Position numbers and translations under genes: made by a program | Notes under the pieces: model-generated | Seen by the model: the letters and a program-made list of their open reading frames with translations, nothing else | Told to the model about the DNA's origin: nothing | Database searches by the model: none | Shown: positions 44,754 through 54,326 of the stretch, piece after piece | How positions within the stretch are numbered: the stretch's first letter is position 1 | How the letters are laid out: the number at the start of each line of letters is the position of its first letter | DNA from: Collimonas antrihumi | GTDB taxonomy: Bacteria > Pseudomonadota > Gammaproteobacteria > Burkholderiales > Burkholderiaceae_D | Reading direction: 5' to 3' | NCBI RefSeq assembly: GCF_018304965.1 | Contig: NZ_JAGQED010000020.1 | Location: 1 to 64,000 of the forward strand | Length of the DNA stretch: 64,000 nt

Positions 44754-45536
44754 ATGAATTATGCAGAACTTGATGCCCTGGGCGATGGCTTGTATGACGC
44801 CTGGCGCATGCGAAAAACGCTGGCGCCGTTGACCTCGCGCGTACCAACGCTGACGATAGACGACGCCTACCGTATCCAGCAACGGATGGTGGCGCGCCGC
44901 ATCGAACAGGGCGAGTATGTCATCGGCAAGAAAATCGGCGTCACCAGCAAGGTGGTGCAACAAATGCTGGATGTGCATCAGCCGGATTTTGGCATCCTGC
45001 TGTCCGGCATGCACTACGAAGATGGCAGCGCGATCGCCATGGATACGCTGATACAGCCGCGTGCCGAAGGGGAAATCGTGTTTTACCTGAAACACGATTT
45101 GCGCGGCCCCGGGATTACGCCGGCGCAGGTGCTGGCAGCGACGGAAAGCGTGGCGGCCTGTTTCGAAATCGTCGACTCGCGCATCCATGACTGGAAAATA
45201 AGAATTCAAGATACGGTTGCCGACAACGCTTCCTGCGGCGTGTTTGTGATTGGCACGGAACGCATCGATCCGGCGACGCTGGACCTGGCGCTGTGTGAAA
45301 TGACGATCGAAAAAAACGGCGAAATAATCGCTACCGGCAATGGCGCCGCTGCGCTTGGCCATCCAGCCAATGCGGTGGCCTGGTTAGCCAATGAACTTGG
45401 GACGCGTGGCATTTCGATGAAGGCGGGGGAGCCGATTCTATCCGGTTCGCTGGCGCCGTTGATACCGGTGGTGGCAGGCGATGTCTTAAGCGTGCGCATC
45501 GGCGGCATCGGCAGCTGCAGCGTGTCGTTCATATAG
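44754..45536 (+). CDS. mhpD: 2-hydroxypenta-2,4-dienoate (2-keto-4-pentenoate) hydratase
   Basis: Cytosolic hydratase of 260 residues converting 2-hydroxypenta-2,4-dienoate to 4-hydroxy-2-oxovalerate. It shows the family patterns IDDAYRIQQRMV, GKKIGVTSKVVQQML, PDFGILLSGM, RAEGEIVFYL (metal ligands Glu) and DNASCGVFVIG. The motif order and length fit MhpD/XylJ/BphH. It is the first of three consecutive lower meta-cleavage genes; the alpha/beta hydrolase at 39485 would feed it. The ribosome-binding site is weak. The name follows the E. coli gene; orthologs elsewhere are called bphH or tesE. Confidence 0.9.
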   Translation: MNYAELDALGDGLYDAWRMRKTLAPLTSRVPTLTIDDAYRIQQRMVARRIEQGEYVIGKKIGVTSKVVQQMLDVHQPDFGILLSGMHYEDGSAIAMDTLIQPRAEGEIVFYLKHDLRGPGITPAQVLAATESVAACFEIVDSRIHDWKIRIQDTVADNASCGVFVIGTERIDPATLDLALCEMTIEKNGEIIATGNGAAALGHPANAVAWLANELGTRGISMKAGEPILSGSLAPLIPVVAGDVLSVRIGGIGSCSVSFI

Positions 45537-45596
45537 CCGGCCGCAAAGAGTGGGACTGTAGATCAGCAAGATTGTAGACCTGAGGATGAAACAACC

Positions 45597-46472
45597 ATGA
45601 AGAAAATCAAATGCGCCTTGATCGGCTCCGGTAATATCGGCACCGATTTGTTGTACAAGCTGCGTCGCAGCCCCTATCTGGAACCGGTCTGGATGGTGGG
45701 TATCGAGGAGGCGTCGGAAGGGTTGGCGCGAGCCCGGGAAATGGGCTTGAAAACCACCGCCGGCGGTGTCGACGGCTTGCTGCCCCACGTCAAACAGGAC
45801 GATATCAGAATCGCGTTCGATGCGACTTCGGCCTACGTCCATGCCGAAAATTCGCGCAAGCTCAATGAGCTGGGTGTGTTGATGCTGGATCTGACGCCGG
45901 CCGCAATCGGACCGTACTGCGTCCCTAGCGTCAACCTGCCTGAATCCACTGAAGGGATTTTCAATCTGAACATGGTGACCTGCGGCGGCCAGGCCACGAT
46001 TCCTATGGTGCATGCGGTATCGCGGGTGCAGCCGGTGGCTTACGGCGAGATTGTCGCCACCGTTTCGTCGCGTTCGGTCGGTCCTGGCACGCGCAAGAAT
46101 ATCGATGAATTCACGCGCACCACGGCAGGGGCGATCGAGAAAGTCGGCGGCGCGCAAAAGGGCAAGGCCATCATCGTCATCAATCCAGCCGAACCGCCTA
46201 TCGTCATGCGCGACACCATTCATTGCCTGACGGTGGATGAACCGAATCGCGACGCGATTACAGCATCGGTACATAAGATGGTAGAGGCAGTACAGCAATA
46301 CGTACCCGGCTACACGCTGAAGAACGGCCCTGTGTTCGAAGGTAATCGGGTCTCGATCTATGTTGAAGTGCTGGGTCTGGGCGACTATCTGCCGACCTAC
46401 GCCGGCAATCTCGACATCATGACCGCGGCAGCGACCAATACCGCCGAGTTGTTTGCACAGAAGATGCAATAA
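45597..46472 (+). CDS. mhpF: Acetaldehyde dehydrogenase (acylating)
   Basis: NAD- and CoA-dependent enzyme of 291 residues turning acetaldehyde into acetyl-CoA. It has the N-terminal Rossmann motif [11 protein letters not shown], the catalytic Cys129 in [12 protein letters not shown] and [17 protein letters not shown], all typical of MhpF/BphJ. GAGGATG precedes ATG 45597. The enzyme works in a channelling complex with the aldolase encoded next, so adjacency fits its known biochemistry. Confidence 0.92.
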   Translation: MKKIKCALIGSGNIGTDLLYKLRRSPYLEPVWMVGIEEASEGLARAREMGLKTTAGGVDGLLPHVKQDDIRIAFDATSAYVHAENSRKLNELGVLMLDLTPAAIGPYCVPSVNLPESTEGIFNLNMVTCGGQATIPMVHAVSRVQPVAYGEIVATVSSRSVGPGTRKNIDEFTRTTAGAIEKVGGAQKGKAIIVINPAEPPIVMRDTIHCLTVDEPNRDAITASVHKMVEAVQQYVPGYTLKNGPVFEGNRVSIYVEVLGLGDYLPTYAGNLDIMTAAATNTAELFAQKMQ

Positions 46473-46517
46473 AAAATATGCAATAAGCCGGCTATCTTGA
46501 ACAGGAAGGAATGGATT

Positions 46518-47549
46518 ATGGATTTTCGTGGAACTAAAGTTGTGGTGCATGACATGTCGCTGCGCGACGGCATGCATCCGAAACGTCATCAGATCTCGCT
46601 GCAGCAGATGCAAAGCATTGCTGCCGGACTGGATGAAGCCGGCGTGCCGTTGATCGAGGTCACTCACGGCGATGGCCTGGGCGGCGCTTCGGTCAATTAC
46701 GGTTTTCCTGCGCATAGCGACGAGGAATATCTGCGCGGCGTGATTCCGTTATTGAAGAAAGCCAAGGCTTCAGCGTTGCTGATTCCGGGCATCGGCACCG
46801 TCGACCATTTGCACATGGCGCATGAATGCGGGGTCGGCACGATTCGCGTCGCCACCCATTGCACCGAGGCCGATGTCTCGGAACAGCATATCGGGTTATC
46901 GCGCAAACTTGGTTTGGATACCGTGGGCTTCCTGATGATGGCGCATATGACGGAGCCGGCAAAGTTGCTGGAGCAGGCGCGGTTGATGGAATCGTATGGC
47001 GCCAATTGTATCTACGCCACCGATTCGGCCGGCTACATGCTGCCGGAACATGTGCGCGCCTGCATCGGCCTGCTGCGTGAAAAACTCAAGCCGGAAACTG
47101 AAATCGGCTTTCACGGCCATCACAACCTGGCGATGGGCGTTGCCAATTCAGTGGTGGCGGTCGAGTATGGCGCACGCCGCATCGATGCCGCCGCCGCCGG
47201 CCTGGGAGCAGGGGCCGGCAACACGCCGATGGAAGTGTTCGTTGCAGTATGCGAACGCATGGGAATTGAGACTGGCGTCGATGTGTTCAAGATTTCCGAC
47301 GTTGCCGAAGATCTGGTGGTGCCTATCATGGATCATCCGATCCGGATCGACCGCGATGCCTTGACGCTGGGGTATGCCGGCGTTTATTCCTCGTTCCTGC
47401 TGTTTGCCAAACGCGCCAGCGCCAAGTACGGCATCCCGGCACGCGACATTCTGGTGGAGCTGGGGCGGTGCCGGATGGTTGGTGGCCAGGAAGACATGAT
47501 CGAAGACACTGCATTGACCATGGCGCGTGAGCGGCAGGTGGCTAAGTAA
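46518..47549 (+). CDS. mhpE: 4-hydroxy-2-oxovalerate aldolase
   Basis: Class-II pyruvate aldolase of 343 residues yielding pyruvate and acetaldehyde. It has the HMGL-like barrel with [16 protein letters not shown] at the N-terminus, the metal-binding [15 protein letters not shown] and [17 protein letters not shown], plus the C-terminal communication domain that docks the dehydrogenase. ATG 46518 is favoured over 46497 because AGGAAGGA lies just upstream. It completes the mhpD-mhpF-mhpE lower pathway and ends the catabolic cluster. Confidence 0.92.
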   Translation: MDFRGTKVVVHDMSLRDGMHPKRHQISLQQMQSIAAGLDEAGVPLIEVTHGDGLGGASVNYGFPAHSDEEYLRGVIPLLKKAKASALLIPGIGTVDHLHMAHECGVGTIRVATHCTEADVSEQHIGLSRKLGLDTVGFLMMAHMTEPAKLLEQARLMESYGANCIYATDSAGYMLPEHVRACIGLLREKLKPETEIGFHGHHNLAMGVANSVVAVEYGARRIDAAAAGLGAGAGNTPMEVFVAVCERMGIETGVDVFKISDVAEDLVVPIMDHPIRIDRDALTLGYAGVYSSFLLFAKRASAKYGIPARDILVELGRCRMVGGQEDMIEDTALTMARERQVAK

Positions 47550-47640
47550 TCGGCATTAATCAGCATTAATCGGCACTAATCGGCATCTGGATAAATATTG
47601 TCAAATAGGAATATTTGGCAATATTTCAGTTTTATCATCA

Positions 47641-47675
47641 AAACCGGCGGACCAATCCGCCGGTTTTCGTTTTTA
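47641..47675 (+). terminator. Rho-independent terminator of the mhp genes
   Basis: An 11-bp stem AAACCGGCGGA/TCCGCCGGTTT with loop CCAA, followed by a T-rich tract. Ahead of it (about 47550-47587) a ~10-bp unit, ATCGGCATTA-like, is repeated about four times. Confidence 0.85.
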
Positions 47676-47760
47676 TCCGCTGACTGACGTTGGAAATGGC
47701 CTCATCCTGGTCAGTTACAGTGCCGAATTCGTGGGAAACAGGACGGTAAGTCGTTGTTTT

Positions 47761-47815
47761 TAGGGTGGCCCGCACTAGGGTGGCCCGCAGTGCACAATTG
47801 CGGATACTGTATAAT
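47761..47815 (+). promoter_or_regulatory. Promoter region of ybiT with a 15-bp tandem repeat
   Basis: TAGGGTGGCCCGCA(C/G) occurs twice in tandem (47761-47775 and 47776-47790). A consensus -10 hexamer TATAAT lies at 47810-47815, preceded by TG. No good -35 is seen at the usual distance. The repeats end 19 bases before the -10 and could bind a regulator. The ABC-F gene starts 53 bases after the -10. Confidence 0.5.
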
Positions 47816-47867
47816 GCCGCCTCATTGTCTAACCCCATGATTCAATTAAGAAAAGAACCAGTTTAAG

Positions 47868-49469
47868 ATGCTTTCCACCGCAAATATCACGATGCAGTTC
47901 GGCCCCAAGCCGCTGTTTGAAAACATTTCAGTCAAATTCGGCGACGGTAACCGCTATGGTTTGATCGGCGCGAACGGCTGCGGCAAGTCGACGTTCATGA
48001 AGATCCTGGGCGGCGACCTGGAGTCTTCGGCCGGCAACGTGATGCTCGATCAGCACGAGCGCCTGGGTAAATTGCGTCAGGATCAGTTTGCGTTTGAAGA
48101 GATGCGGGTACTTGACGTGGTGATGATGGGCCACACTGAAATGTGGGCAGCGATGGCCGAGCGCGATGCGATCTATGCCAATCCCGAAGCCACCGACGAC
48201 GACTACATGAAGGCGGCCGACCTGGAAGCCAGGTTTGCCGAATACGACGGCTATACCGCCGAAGCGCGCGCCGGCGAACTGCTATTGGGCGTGGGTGTTT
48301 CGATCGATCAGCATCAGGGGCCGATGAGCAATGTCGCACCGGGCTGGAAGCTGCGCGTATTGCTGGCGCAGGCGCTGTTTTCGAATCCGGATATCCTGCT
48401 GCTCGACGAGCCGACCAATAACCTCGATATCAACACCATCCGCTGGCTGGAAGATGTGCTGAACCAGCGCAATTCGACCATGATCATCATTTCCCATGAT
48501 CGCCATTTCCTGAATCAGGTATGTACCCACATGGCCGACATGGACTACGGCACATTGAAGGTTTATCCGGGCAATTACGATGACTACATGCTGGCGTCGT
48601 CGCAGGCACGCGCGCAGCAGTTGTCGATGAATGCCAAGGCCAAGGACAAGGTCGCCGAGTTGCAGGATTTCGTGCGCCGCTTTGCCGCCAACAAATCGAA
48701 GGCGCGCCAGGCCACCTCGCGCGCCAAGCAAATTGAAAAAATCAAGGTCGAGGATGTCAAGCCATCCAGCCGCGCCAATCCGTTCGTGCGTTTCGACGGC
48801 GAGAAGAAGCTGCATCGGCTGGCAGTCGAAGTGCAGGGCATCAGCAAGACTTACGACCGGCCGATCTTCAAGAATTTCAGCATCATGGTTGAAGCCGGCG
48901 AGAAAATCGCCATCATCGGCGCCAACGGCGCCGGTAAGACCACGCTGTTGCGCAGCATCGGCGGCACCGACATCGCCGGCCTGGCAGCAGACAGCGGCCT
49001 GGTGAAATGGGCGGAAAATGCCAATGTCGGCTACATGCCGCAAGATCCGACTGAAGATTTCGCCACCGACAAGACACTCACCGACTGGATGGGCCAGTGG
49101 ACCCAGGAAGGCGATGATGACCAGGCCGTGCGTTCCAGCCTGGGCCGTTTGCTGTTCAGCGGCGACGACGTCAAGAAATCGGTCAAGGTATTGTCCGGCG
49201 GCGAGAAGGGCCGCATGATGTACGGCAAGCTGATGCTGGGCCGCCACAACGTGCTGCTGCTGGACGAACCGACCAACCATATGGACATGGAGTCGATCGA
49301 ATCACTCAATATCGCGCTGGAGAAATATGCCGGCACCCTGATTTTCGTTTCGCATGACCGCGAGTTCGTGTCATCGCTGGCGACCCGGATTTTGGAAGTC
49401 AAGGAAAACGGAATAGTCGACTTCCAGGGTTCTTACGAGGATTACCTGACTAGCCAGGGTATCGAGTAA
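47868..49469 (+). CDS. ybiT: ABC-F ATPase, YbiT type
   Basis: Cytosolic ribosome-associated ABC-F protein of 533 residues with two ATPase domains and no membrane part. The first Walker A is GANGCGKST (about 35-43) and the second GANGAGKTT. Walker B motifs are [11 protein letters not shown] and [11 protein letters not shown], separated by a charged P-site linker (about 243-290; [20 protein letters not shown]). Length and the N-terminal [24 protein letters not shown] match YbiT of enterobacteria. Monocistronic, between two terminators. Confidence 0.9.
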   Translation: MLSTANITMQFGPKPLFENISVKFGDGNRYGLIGANGCGKSTFMKILGGDLESSAGNVMLDQHERLGKLRQDQFAFEEMRVLDVVMMGHTEMWAAMAERDAIYANPEATDDDYMKAADLEARFAEYDGYTAEARAGELLLGVGVSIDQHQGPMSNVAPGWKLRVLLAQALFSNPDILLLDEPTNNLDINTIRWLEDVLNQRNSTMIIISHDRHFLNQVCTHMADMDYGTLKVYPGNYDDYMLASSQARAQQLSMNAKAKDKVAELQDFVRRFAANKSKARQATSRAKQIEKIKVEDVKPSSRANPFVRFDGEKKLHRLAVEVQGISKTYDRPIFKNFSIMVEAGEKIAIIGANGAGKTTLLRSIGGTDIAGLAADSGLVKWAENANVGYMPQDPTEDFATDKTLTDWMGQWTQEGDDDQAVRSSLGRLLFSGDDVKKSVKVLSGGEKGRMMYGKLMLGRHNVLLLDEPTNHMDMESIESLNIALEKYAGTLIFVSHDREFVSSLATRILEVKENGIVDFQGSYEDYLTSQGIE

Positions 49470-49508
49470 ATCTCTGGAATCAGGCGCAGAAACTGCTGCG
49501 CCGTGTTG

Positions 49509-49550
49509 CAAAAAAAGCGTGGCAGAATTTATCTGTCACGCTTTTTTTTA
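49509..49550 (+). terminator. Rho-independent terminator after ybiT
   Basis: AAAAAAGCGTGGCAGA pairs with TCTGTCACGCTTTTTT (one mismatch) around a short loop. The T-run is long, and the A-run on the other strand lets it also stop the convergent gene at 49594. Confidence 0.85.
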
Positions 49551-49593
49551 TCACCGAACTGTCGAGTTCAACCACCCTACGGTACGGTGTTTT

Positions 49594-50178
49594 CTATGGC
49601 TGCTGCCGTTCGCCGAGATACAACAATTGATCCAGCCGGCCACGCAGGCTGCGGGCGATTTCCTCGCCCTTGGCTTTGAGTACCGCTTCCAGGTAAACCT
49701 GCCGCAATTCGCGAAAATCCTGGACGCTGCCGGCGCGTTCGACTTTCAGCTGCAAGCCGTATCCGCGCAAACCGATCATGCTCTTGATGGTGTCGTTGTA
49801 AAAATGATAAATCGCTTCAAACTGGGTTTGTCCTGGTGGCAGCACTTGTTCATCGGATACGGGCGTGACAACGGGCGGCGGGATGTTTTTCGACACCGGC
49901 GCTTCGGCAGCGGCGGCTGTGTTATTGACGGCGCTGGCTGCGTTCACGGTGTTGGCACTGGCACTGCCGGCATCAGCGGTGGCCTGGATCAGGCCGGCTT
50001 GCAGTAATTCATCCAGATGTTCCTGTCCCAGCCCCAGGCCGGCTACTTTCCTCAGCAACTCATCGTTGCCAGTCTTGCCATCTACCAGCAGTAACAGCGT
50101 GCGCAGGCGTGGCGCTACGGTTTGGCCGCGCGTTGCTATTTCTGTACGGCCGCGCTCGGTTTTGTCGAAAATACTCAT
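49594..50178 (-). CDS. Conserved hypothetical protein (194 aa)
   Basis: Protein of 194 residues in two parts. An N-terminal helical domain (about 1-65; LRTLLLLVDGKTGNDELLRKVAGLGLG) looks like a small winged-helix or effector module. An Ala/Thr/Pro-rich linker (about 70-115) leads to a C-terminal helical domain (about 120-194; FYNDTIKSMIGLRGYGLQLKVE). No signal peptide. GGGGAG precedes ATG 50178; longer upstream frames overlap the nadA promoter and are rejected. The two-domain layout with the starting motif SIFDKTERGR is recalled from other Burkholderiales. Function unknown. Confidence 0.7.
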   Translation of the reverse strand: MSIFDKTERGRTEIATRGQTVAPRLRTLLLLVDGKTGNDELLRKVAGLGLGQEHLDELLQAGLIQATADAGSASANTVNAASAVNNTAAAAEAPVSKNIPPPVVTPVSDEQVLPPGQTQFEAIYHFYNDTIKSMIGLRGYGLQLKVERAGSVQDFRELRQVYLEAVLKAKGEEIARSLRGRLDQLLYLGERQQP

Positions 50179-50414
50179 GATCTCCCCATACTCTCTTTTA
50201 TTGCATCCGAAAAAATGCGTGAGGATTTGATCCGGCAGATTTTCAGTCACAGTCTTTTGTGATAATTGTGAAATCATAGTACGGGAGTTCATTCCAGCTT
50301 GCAATACGGTAATGTTAAGGCACTCCCTAACAGATAGCGGTAGAATTCCAGTCCGCACACACTGCGGCAAAATATGCTGTTGCGCCTTCTGTCGTATGAT
50401 TGCGCTATTACCGC

Positions 50415-50458
50415 ACTTACCTACGCATTTACCTACGTACTTACCCACGCATTTACCC
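50415..50458. repeat. 12-bp tandem repeat just upstream of nadA
   Basis: The unit ACTTACCYACGC alternates with ATTTACCYACGT-like copies for about 3.7 periods and ends ten bases before the nadA ATG at 50468. It leaves no clear Shine-Dalgarno sequence there, so it may shape nadA translation or bind a regulator. Confidence 0.6.
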
Positions 50459-50467
50459 ATCATCGCC

Positions 50468-51631
50468 ATGCAAACCCACGCCATCAAAACCGTTGAATTC
50501 GAGCGGCCGCAAATGGATCTAGGCAACAGCTTAGGTTCTGGCTCAGGCACTAGCTGCACCGCCCATGCCTGGGCTCGCGTCCCGGATACCCCCACGCCAG
50601 ACCAGAAAATCGCGCTCAAGGAGCGTATAAAACGCTTGCTGAAAGAACAGCAGGCGGTACTGGTCGCCCATTATTATGTCGATGGCGATTTGCAGGACCT
50701 GGCAGAGGAAACCGGCGGCTGCGTCTCCGATTCTCTGGAAATGGCGCGCTTCGGCCGCGATCATCCGGCCAAGACATTGGTGGTCGCGGGCGTCAAGTTC
50801 ATGGGGGAAACCTCAAAAATCCTGAGTCCGCACAAGCGCGTGCTGATGCCCGACCTGGACGCCACCTGTTCGCTCGACCTGGGTTGCCCTGCTGATGAGT
50901 TTTCCGCGTTTTGCGATGCCCACCCTGATCGCACCGTGGTGGTGTACGCCAATACCAGTGCCGCCGTCAAAGCGCGTGCCGACTGGATGGTCACTTCCTC
51001 CATCGGGCTCGACATAGTGGCCCATTTGCATGCCCAAGGCAAAAAAATCCTGTGGGCGCCCGATAAGCATCTGGGCGGTTATATACAAAAACAGACCGGC
51101 GCCGACATGCTGTTGTGGCAAGGTTCCTGCCTGGTGCATGACGAGTTCAAGGGTGTCGAGCTGGAATTGCTGCGTCAGCAGCACCCGAACGCAAAGATCC
51201 TGGTGCATCCGGAGTCGCCGGAAGCGGTGGTGGCGCAAGCCGATGTAGTCGGCTCCACCACGCAGCTGATCGCCGCCGCCCAGCGCCTGGATGCCGACGA
51301 ATTCATCGTCGCTACCGACAACGGCATCTTGCACAAGATGAGAATGGCAGCGCCGGGCAAACGCTTTATCGACGCTCCGACCGCCGGCAACAGCGCCACC
51401 TGCAAGAGCTGCGCGCATTGCCCGTGGATGGCGATGAATGGCTTGCAGAATCTGGCCGATGTGCTGGAATCTGGGAGCAATGAAATCCATGTCGATGCCG
51501 AAATCGGCCGCAAGGCAGTGGTCTGCATCGATCGCATGCTCGACTTTGCGGCGCAACGCAAAGCCAATGTGCGCCCGTCCGGCGATCTGGCGCAAGAACA
51601 AAAACTGTTTTCAGGAATCGGTCCCGCATGA
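50468..51631 (+). CDS. nadA: Quinolinate synthase
   Basis: Cytosolic [4Fe-4S] enzyme of 387 residues making quinolinate from iminoaspartate and dihydroxyacetone phosphate. It shows [49 protein letters not shown] and [13 protein letters not shown] with the cluster cysteines. The N-terminal ~40 residues are a low-complexity extension, seen in several betaproteobacterial NadA proteins. ATG 50468 is taken as the start. It overlaps nadC by four bases (ATGA), so the two are translationally coupled. Confidence 0.95.
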   Translation: MQTHAIKTVEFERPQMDLGNSLGSGSGTSCTAHAWARVPDTPTPDQKIALKERIKRLLKEQQAVLVAHYYVDGDLQDLAEETGGCVSDSLEMARFGRDHPAKTLVVAGVKFMGETSKILSPHKRVLMPDLDATCSLDLGCPADEFSAFCDAHPDRTVVVYANTSAAVKARADWMVTSSIGLDIVAHLHAQGKKILWAPDKHLGGYIQKQTGADMLLWQGSCLVHDEFKGVELELLRQQHPNAKILVHPESPEAVVAQADVVGSTTQLIAAAQRLDADEFIVATDNGILHKMRMAAPGKRFIDAPTAGNSATCKSCAHCPWMAMNGLQNLADVLESGSNEIHVDAEIGRKAVVCIDRMLDFAAQRKANVRPSGDLAQEQKLFSGIGPA

Positions 51632-52506
51632 GTACTTCCACCAGCACTTTAGAGAATCGTTTCGCGCCGTTTGACGCCGCGCTGCAAACGGCGTTCGATA
51701 ATAATATCCGCACCGCGATTGCCGAAGACGTCGGCAGCGGCGACCTGACCGGCAAGCTGGTCCCCGAGCAACAAATGGTCAAGGCGCGCGTCATCGTGCG
51801 CGAACAGGCAGTGTTGTGCGGCGCGCCATGGTTCGAAGCCGTGATGCGGCAGCTTGATGCGCGCATTCATATCGACTGGTCTTACGCCGAAGGCGATCTG
51901 ATGAGCGCCGACAGCCAGGTTTGCCTGATCACCGCACCGGCCCGGGCGCTACTGACCGCCGAGCGCGGCGCCTTGAATTTCCTGCAATTGCTGTCTGGAG
52001 TAGCCAGCGCGACGCGTATTTACGTCAACGCCATTGCCGACACCAAGGCGCATATTCTCGATACGCGCAAAACCTTGCCCGGTCTGCGGCTGGCGCAAAA
52101 ATATGCGGTACGGGTAGGTGGCGGACATAACCAGCGGCTGGCCTTGTACGACGGCATCCTGATCAAGGAAAATCACATCGCAGCGGCTGGCGGCATTGCA
52201 GCAGCCATGCAGGCGGCCGACAAGCTGGATGCCGGTGTGACGGTGCAGATTGAAGTGGAAAGCCTGGTGCAGCTGGATGAAGCATTGCGCGCAGGCGCGA
52301 AATCGATTCTGCTCGATAACTTCAGCCTCGATGCGATGCGTGATGCAGTCAACCTGACCGCCGGCAGGGCGTTGCTGGAAGCTTCCGGCGGCATCAACAT
52401 GGAGACGGTGCGGGCGATTGCTGAAACCGGCGTCGACCGGATTTCTATCGGGAGCCTGACCAAGGATATCCGGGCGACCGATTATTCACTGCGGATTATC
52501 GAGTAA
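51628..52506 (+). CDS. nadC: Quinolinate phosphoribosyltransferase (decarboxylating)
   Basis: Cytosolic enzyme of 292 residues converting quinolinate and PRPP to nicotinate mononucleotide. Motifs include [66 protein letters not shown] and [22 protein letters not shown]. It starts within the nadA stop codon and completes de novo NAD synthesis together with nadB, which is encoded about 5 kb away on the other strand. Confidence 0.95.
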   Translation: MSTSTSTLENRFAPFDAALQTAFDNNIRTAIAEDVGSGDLTGKLVPEQQMVKARVIVREQAVLCGAPWFEAVMRQLDARIHIDWSYAEGDLMSADSQVCLITAPARALLTAERGALNFLQLLSGVASATRIYVNAIADTKAHILDTRKTLPGLRLAQKYAVRVGGGHNQRLALYDGILIKENHIAAAGGIAAAMQAADKLDAGVTVQIEVESLVQLDEALRAGAKSILLDNFSLDAMRDAVNLTAGRALLEASGGINMETVRAIAETGVDRISIGSLTKDIRATDYSLRIIE

Positions 52507-52570
52507 ATTGTACTTGGTTGTATTTAGTTGTATTCAGACGTGTGCGCAATGGCAATGATTGCGCATGCGC

Positions 52571-52768
52571 TCAGTGAATAAGTTTTGCTGCAGTGAACGC
52601 CAGGGCCGTCAGGGAGACGGCTGTGACGATAAACCATCTTAGAAGAGTGGACTCAAGTTTGGACACATCTTCTTTGGTAGCCATATGGTCCAGGCGTGTT
52701 TCGATTCGCGTCATACGGTCACGCGCCTCGGCTGCAAATTCTTCAAGTTTTGTGATTCTGGTTTCCAT
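52571..52768 (-). CDS. Small coiled-coil, C-terminally anchored membrane protein
   Basis: A 65-residue protein: a coiled coil (about 1-40; ITKLEEFAAEARDRMTRIETRLDHM, TKEDVSKLESTLLRW) followed by one C-terminal membrane helix (FIVTAVSLTALAFTAA). The layout resembles XhlA-like haemolysis or prophage helper proteins and small DUF1640-type proteins. ATG 52768 starts the conserved part; an in-frame start at 52825 is possible. Neither has a strong ribosome-binding site. It is an isolated gene between nadC and the M20 peptidase. Confidence 0.55.
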   Translation of the reverse strand: METRITKLEEFAAEARDRMTRIETRLDHMATKEDVSKLESTLLRWFIVTAVSLTALAFTAAKLIH

Positions 52769-52974
52769 GCTGCGATGGTAGCCGTGGTCAGCACCGGAAT
52801 CAAGCTTCTTGCCCTTGACGTGCATCGATTTAGGTATTTACTGCATGCAGCTGCAGGTGTCGTATGCCGTTATTGCGCCTGGGCACGCAACACCTGTCAC
52901 GCTGTTGCACAGCAAGGTTCTTCGGCAACAGACCCTGGGTATCCGCGGTTTTATCCGCGGTTATATCCAATGCC

Positions 52975-54273
52975 TTACTGGACTTTACCCTGAGCAAAAT
53001 CCATGATCAGCCGCGTCGATAAATACAAGCGCGGAACAATGGTATTCAGCAGGACGTATTCAGCATCATTCGAATGCGCGCCATAACCGGTCAGTCCCAT
53101 TCCTTCGATCACAGCACCTTTCGATTTCAATGCAGCGAATGCTGCGTCGGTGCCCCCACCACTAGCCACATCTACTATCGTCATCGGCAAACCGAGTTCC
53201 TGATATATCGCCTTGCCGTGGGCCGACACTGCGCGCGACGCAGCATTGGTTTCCAGCGGCGGCCGCCGCATTTCAAATTTCAGATGGACTTTGGCATCCG
53301 GGATCAGTTGATTCTTGACGCGTTCCTGCAATTGGGTTTGCAATTGCTCGAAGTCGCTCATCTTCAAGGCGCGGGCATCGGCTTGCGCACTGGCGCTGGC
53401 AGGAATCACGTTGCGGTTGGTGCCGGCTTGCGCCACGGTCCAGTTCAATTTCAGGCCGCGTTCCGGTTGCGACAACGCGTTCAGCTGCAACAGCTGGTGT
53501 GACAGTTCATACAAGGCGTTGACACCTTTCTCTGGCGCGGCCCCGGCGTGTGAAGATTTTCCGTCAACCGTCAGATATGCTGCTGCGATACCACTGGTCG
53601 CCAGCCGCAATTCGCCCTTGGCGCCGCCGCCTTCGTAGGAAAACACGGCATCTTGTTCTGCGCCCAGTTTGGTATGCAAGCTGCGGCCACCCGGCGAGCT
53701 GATTTCTTCGTCACCGTTAATCAGCACGGTCAACGTGTCGTAATCCTTGAAGCCGATTTTTTTCAGGATGGCGATGGTATGCAGGATGGTGGCCACGCCT
53801 TGCTTGTCGTCGGCAATGCCGAGGCCGTAGGCTTTGTCGCCGTCGACCCGGTATTGCTGATCCTTCAGCATGCCGCGCAGGTACACCGTATCCATGTGGG
53901 CGATCAGCATGATCTTGCGCTTGCCGGTGCCCTTGAACACCGCATGGACGATTTGCCCGATCTTTTCCGGCGTGTCGCCCATGCGATAAATTTCCGGGGC
54001 GTCCAGCAGCTCAGCCTGGCCGCCCAGCTGCGTCAGGCGATCGCGAATCAGGCTAGCGATCTTCGCCAGACCTTCCAGGTCCTTGCTGCCCGATTCGATA
54101 TTCACCAGATCGCGCATGGTATCCATCATTGCCGGTTTTTCCTTTTGCGCCAGCTCATATACCGGTGCCACTGGCGCCACCGGGGCCGCCAACGCCAGGC
54201 CGGCACTCAATGTCAACGCTGGAAAAATCAGGCTATTGAGCAGATTTTTTTTCAAGGAAAGGGATGCTTGCAT
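52975..54273 (-). CDS. M20-family zinc carboxypeptidase (glutamate carboxypeptidase/CPG2-like), exported
   Basis: Exported peptidase of 432 residues with a signal peptide (about 1-30, ending ALA). Zinc ligands appear as LIAHMDTVY (His, Asp), GLGIADDKQG (bridging Asp), NGDEEISSPGG (Glu base and Glu ligand) and a final GYGAHSNDAEYV (His). The dimerisation domain lies between, including GKSSHAGAAPEKGVNA. The pattern matches carboxypeptidase G2-like enzymes removing C-terminal glutamate. ATG 54273 follows GGAG; a TTG one codon earlier is less likely. Single gene, 53 bases from the MHS transporter. Confidence 0.88.
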   Translation of the reverse strand: MQASLSLKKNLLNSLIFPALTLSAGLALAAPVAPVAPVYELAQKEKPAMMDTMRDLVNIESGSKDLEGLAKIASLIRDRLTQLGGQAELLDAPEIYRMGDTPEKIGQIVHAVFKGTGKRKIMLIAHMDTVYLRGMLKDQQYRVDGDKAYGLGIADDKQGVATILHTIAILKKIGFKDYDTLTVLINGDEEISSPGGRSLHTKLGAEQDAVFSYEGGGAKGELRLATSGIAAAYLTVDGKSSHAGAAPEKGVNALYELSHQLLQLNALSQPERGLKLNWTVAQAGTNRNVIPASASAQADARALKMSDFEQLQTQLQERVKNQLIPDAKVHLKFEMRRPPLETNAASRAVSAHGKAIYQELGLPMTIVDVASGGGTDAAFAALKSKGAVIEGMGLTGYGAHSNDAEYVLLNTIVPRLYLSTRLIMDFAQGKVQ

Positions 54274-54326
54274 CAATTTTTGTCTCCGTTAAACGATTTG
54301 AACGATGTGTCTTGTCGGATCTGCTA

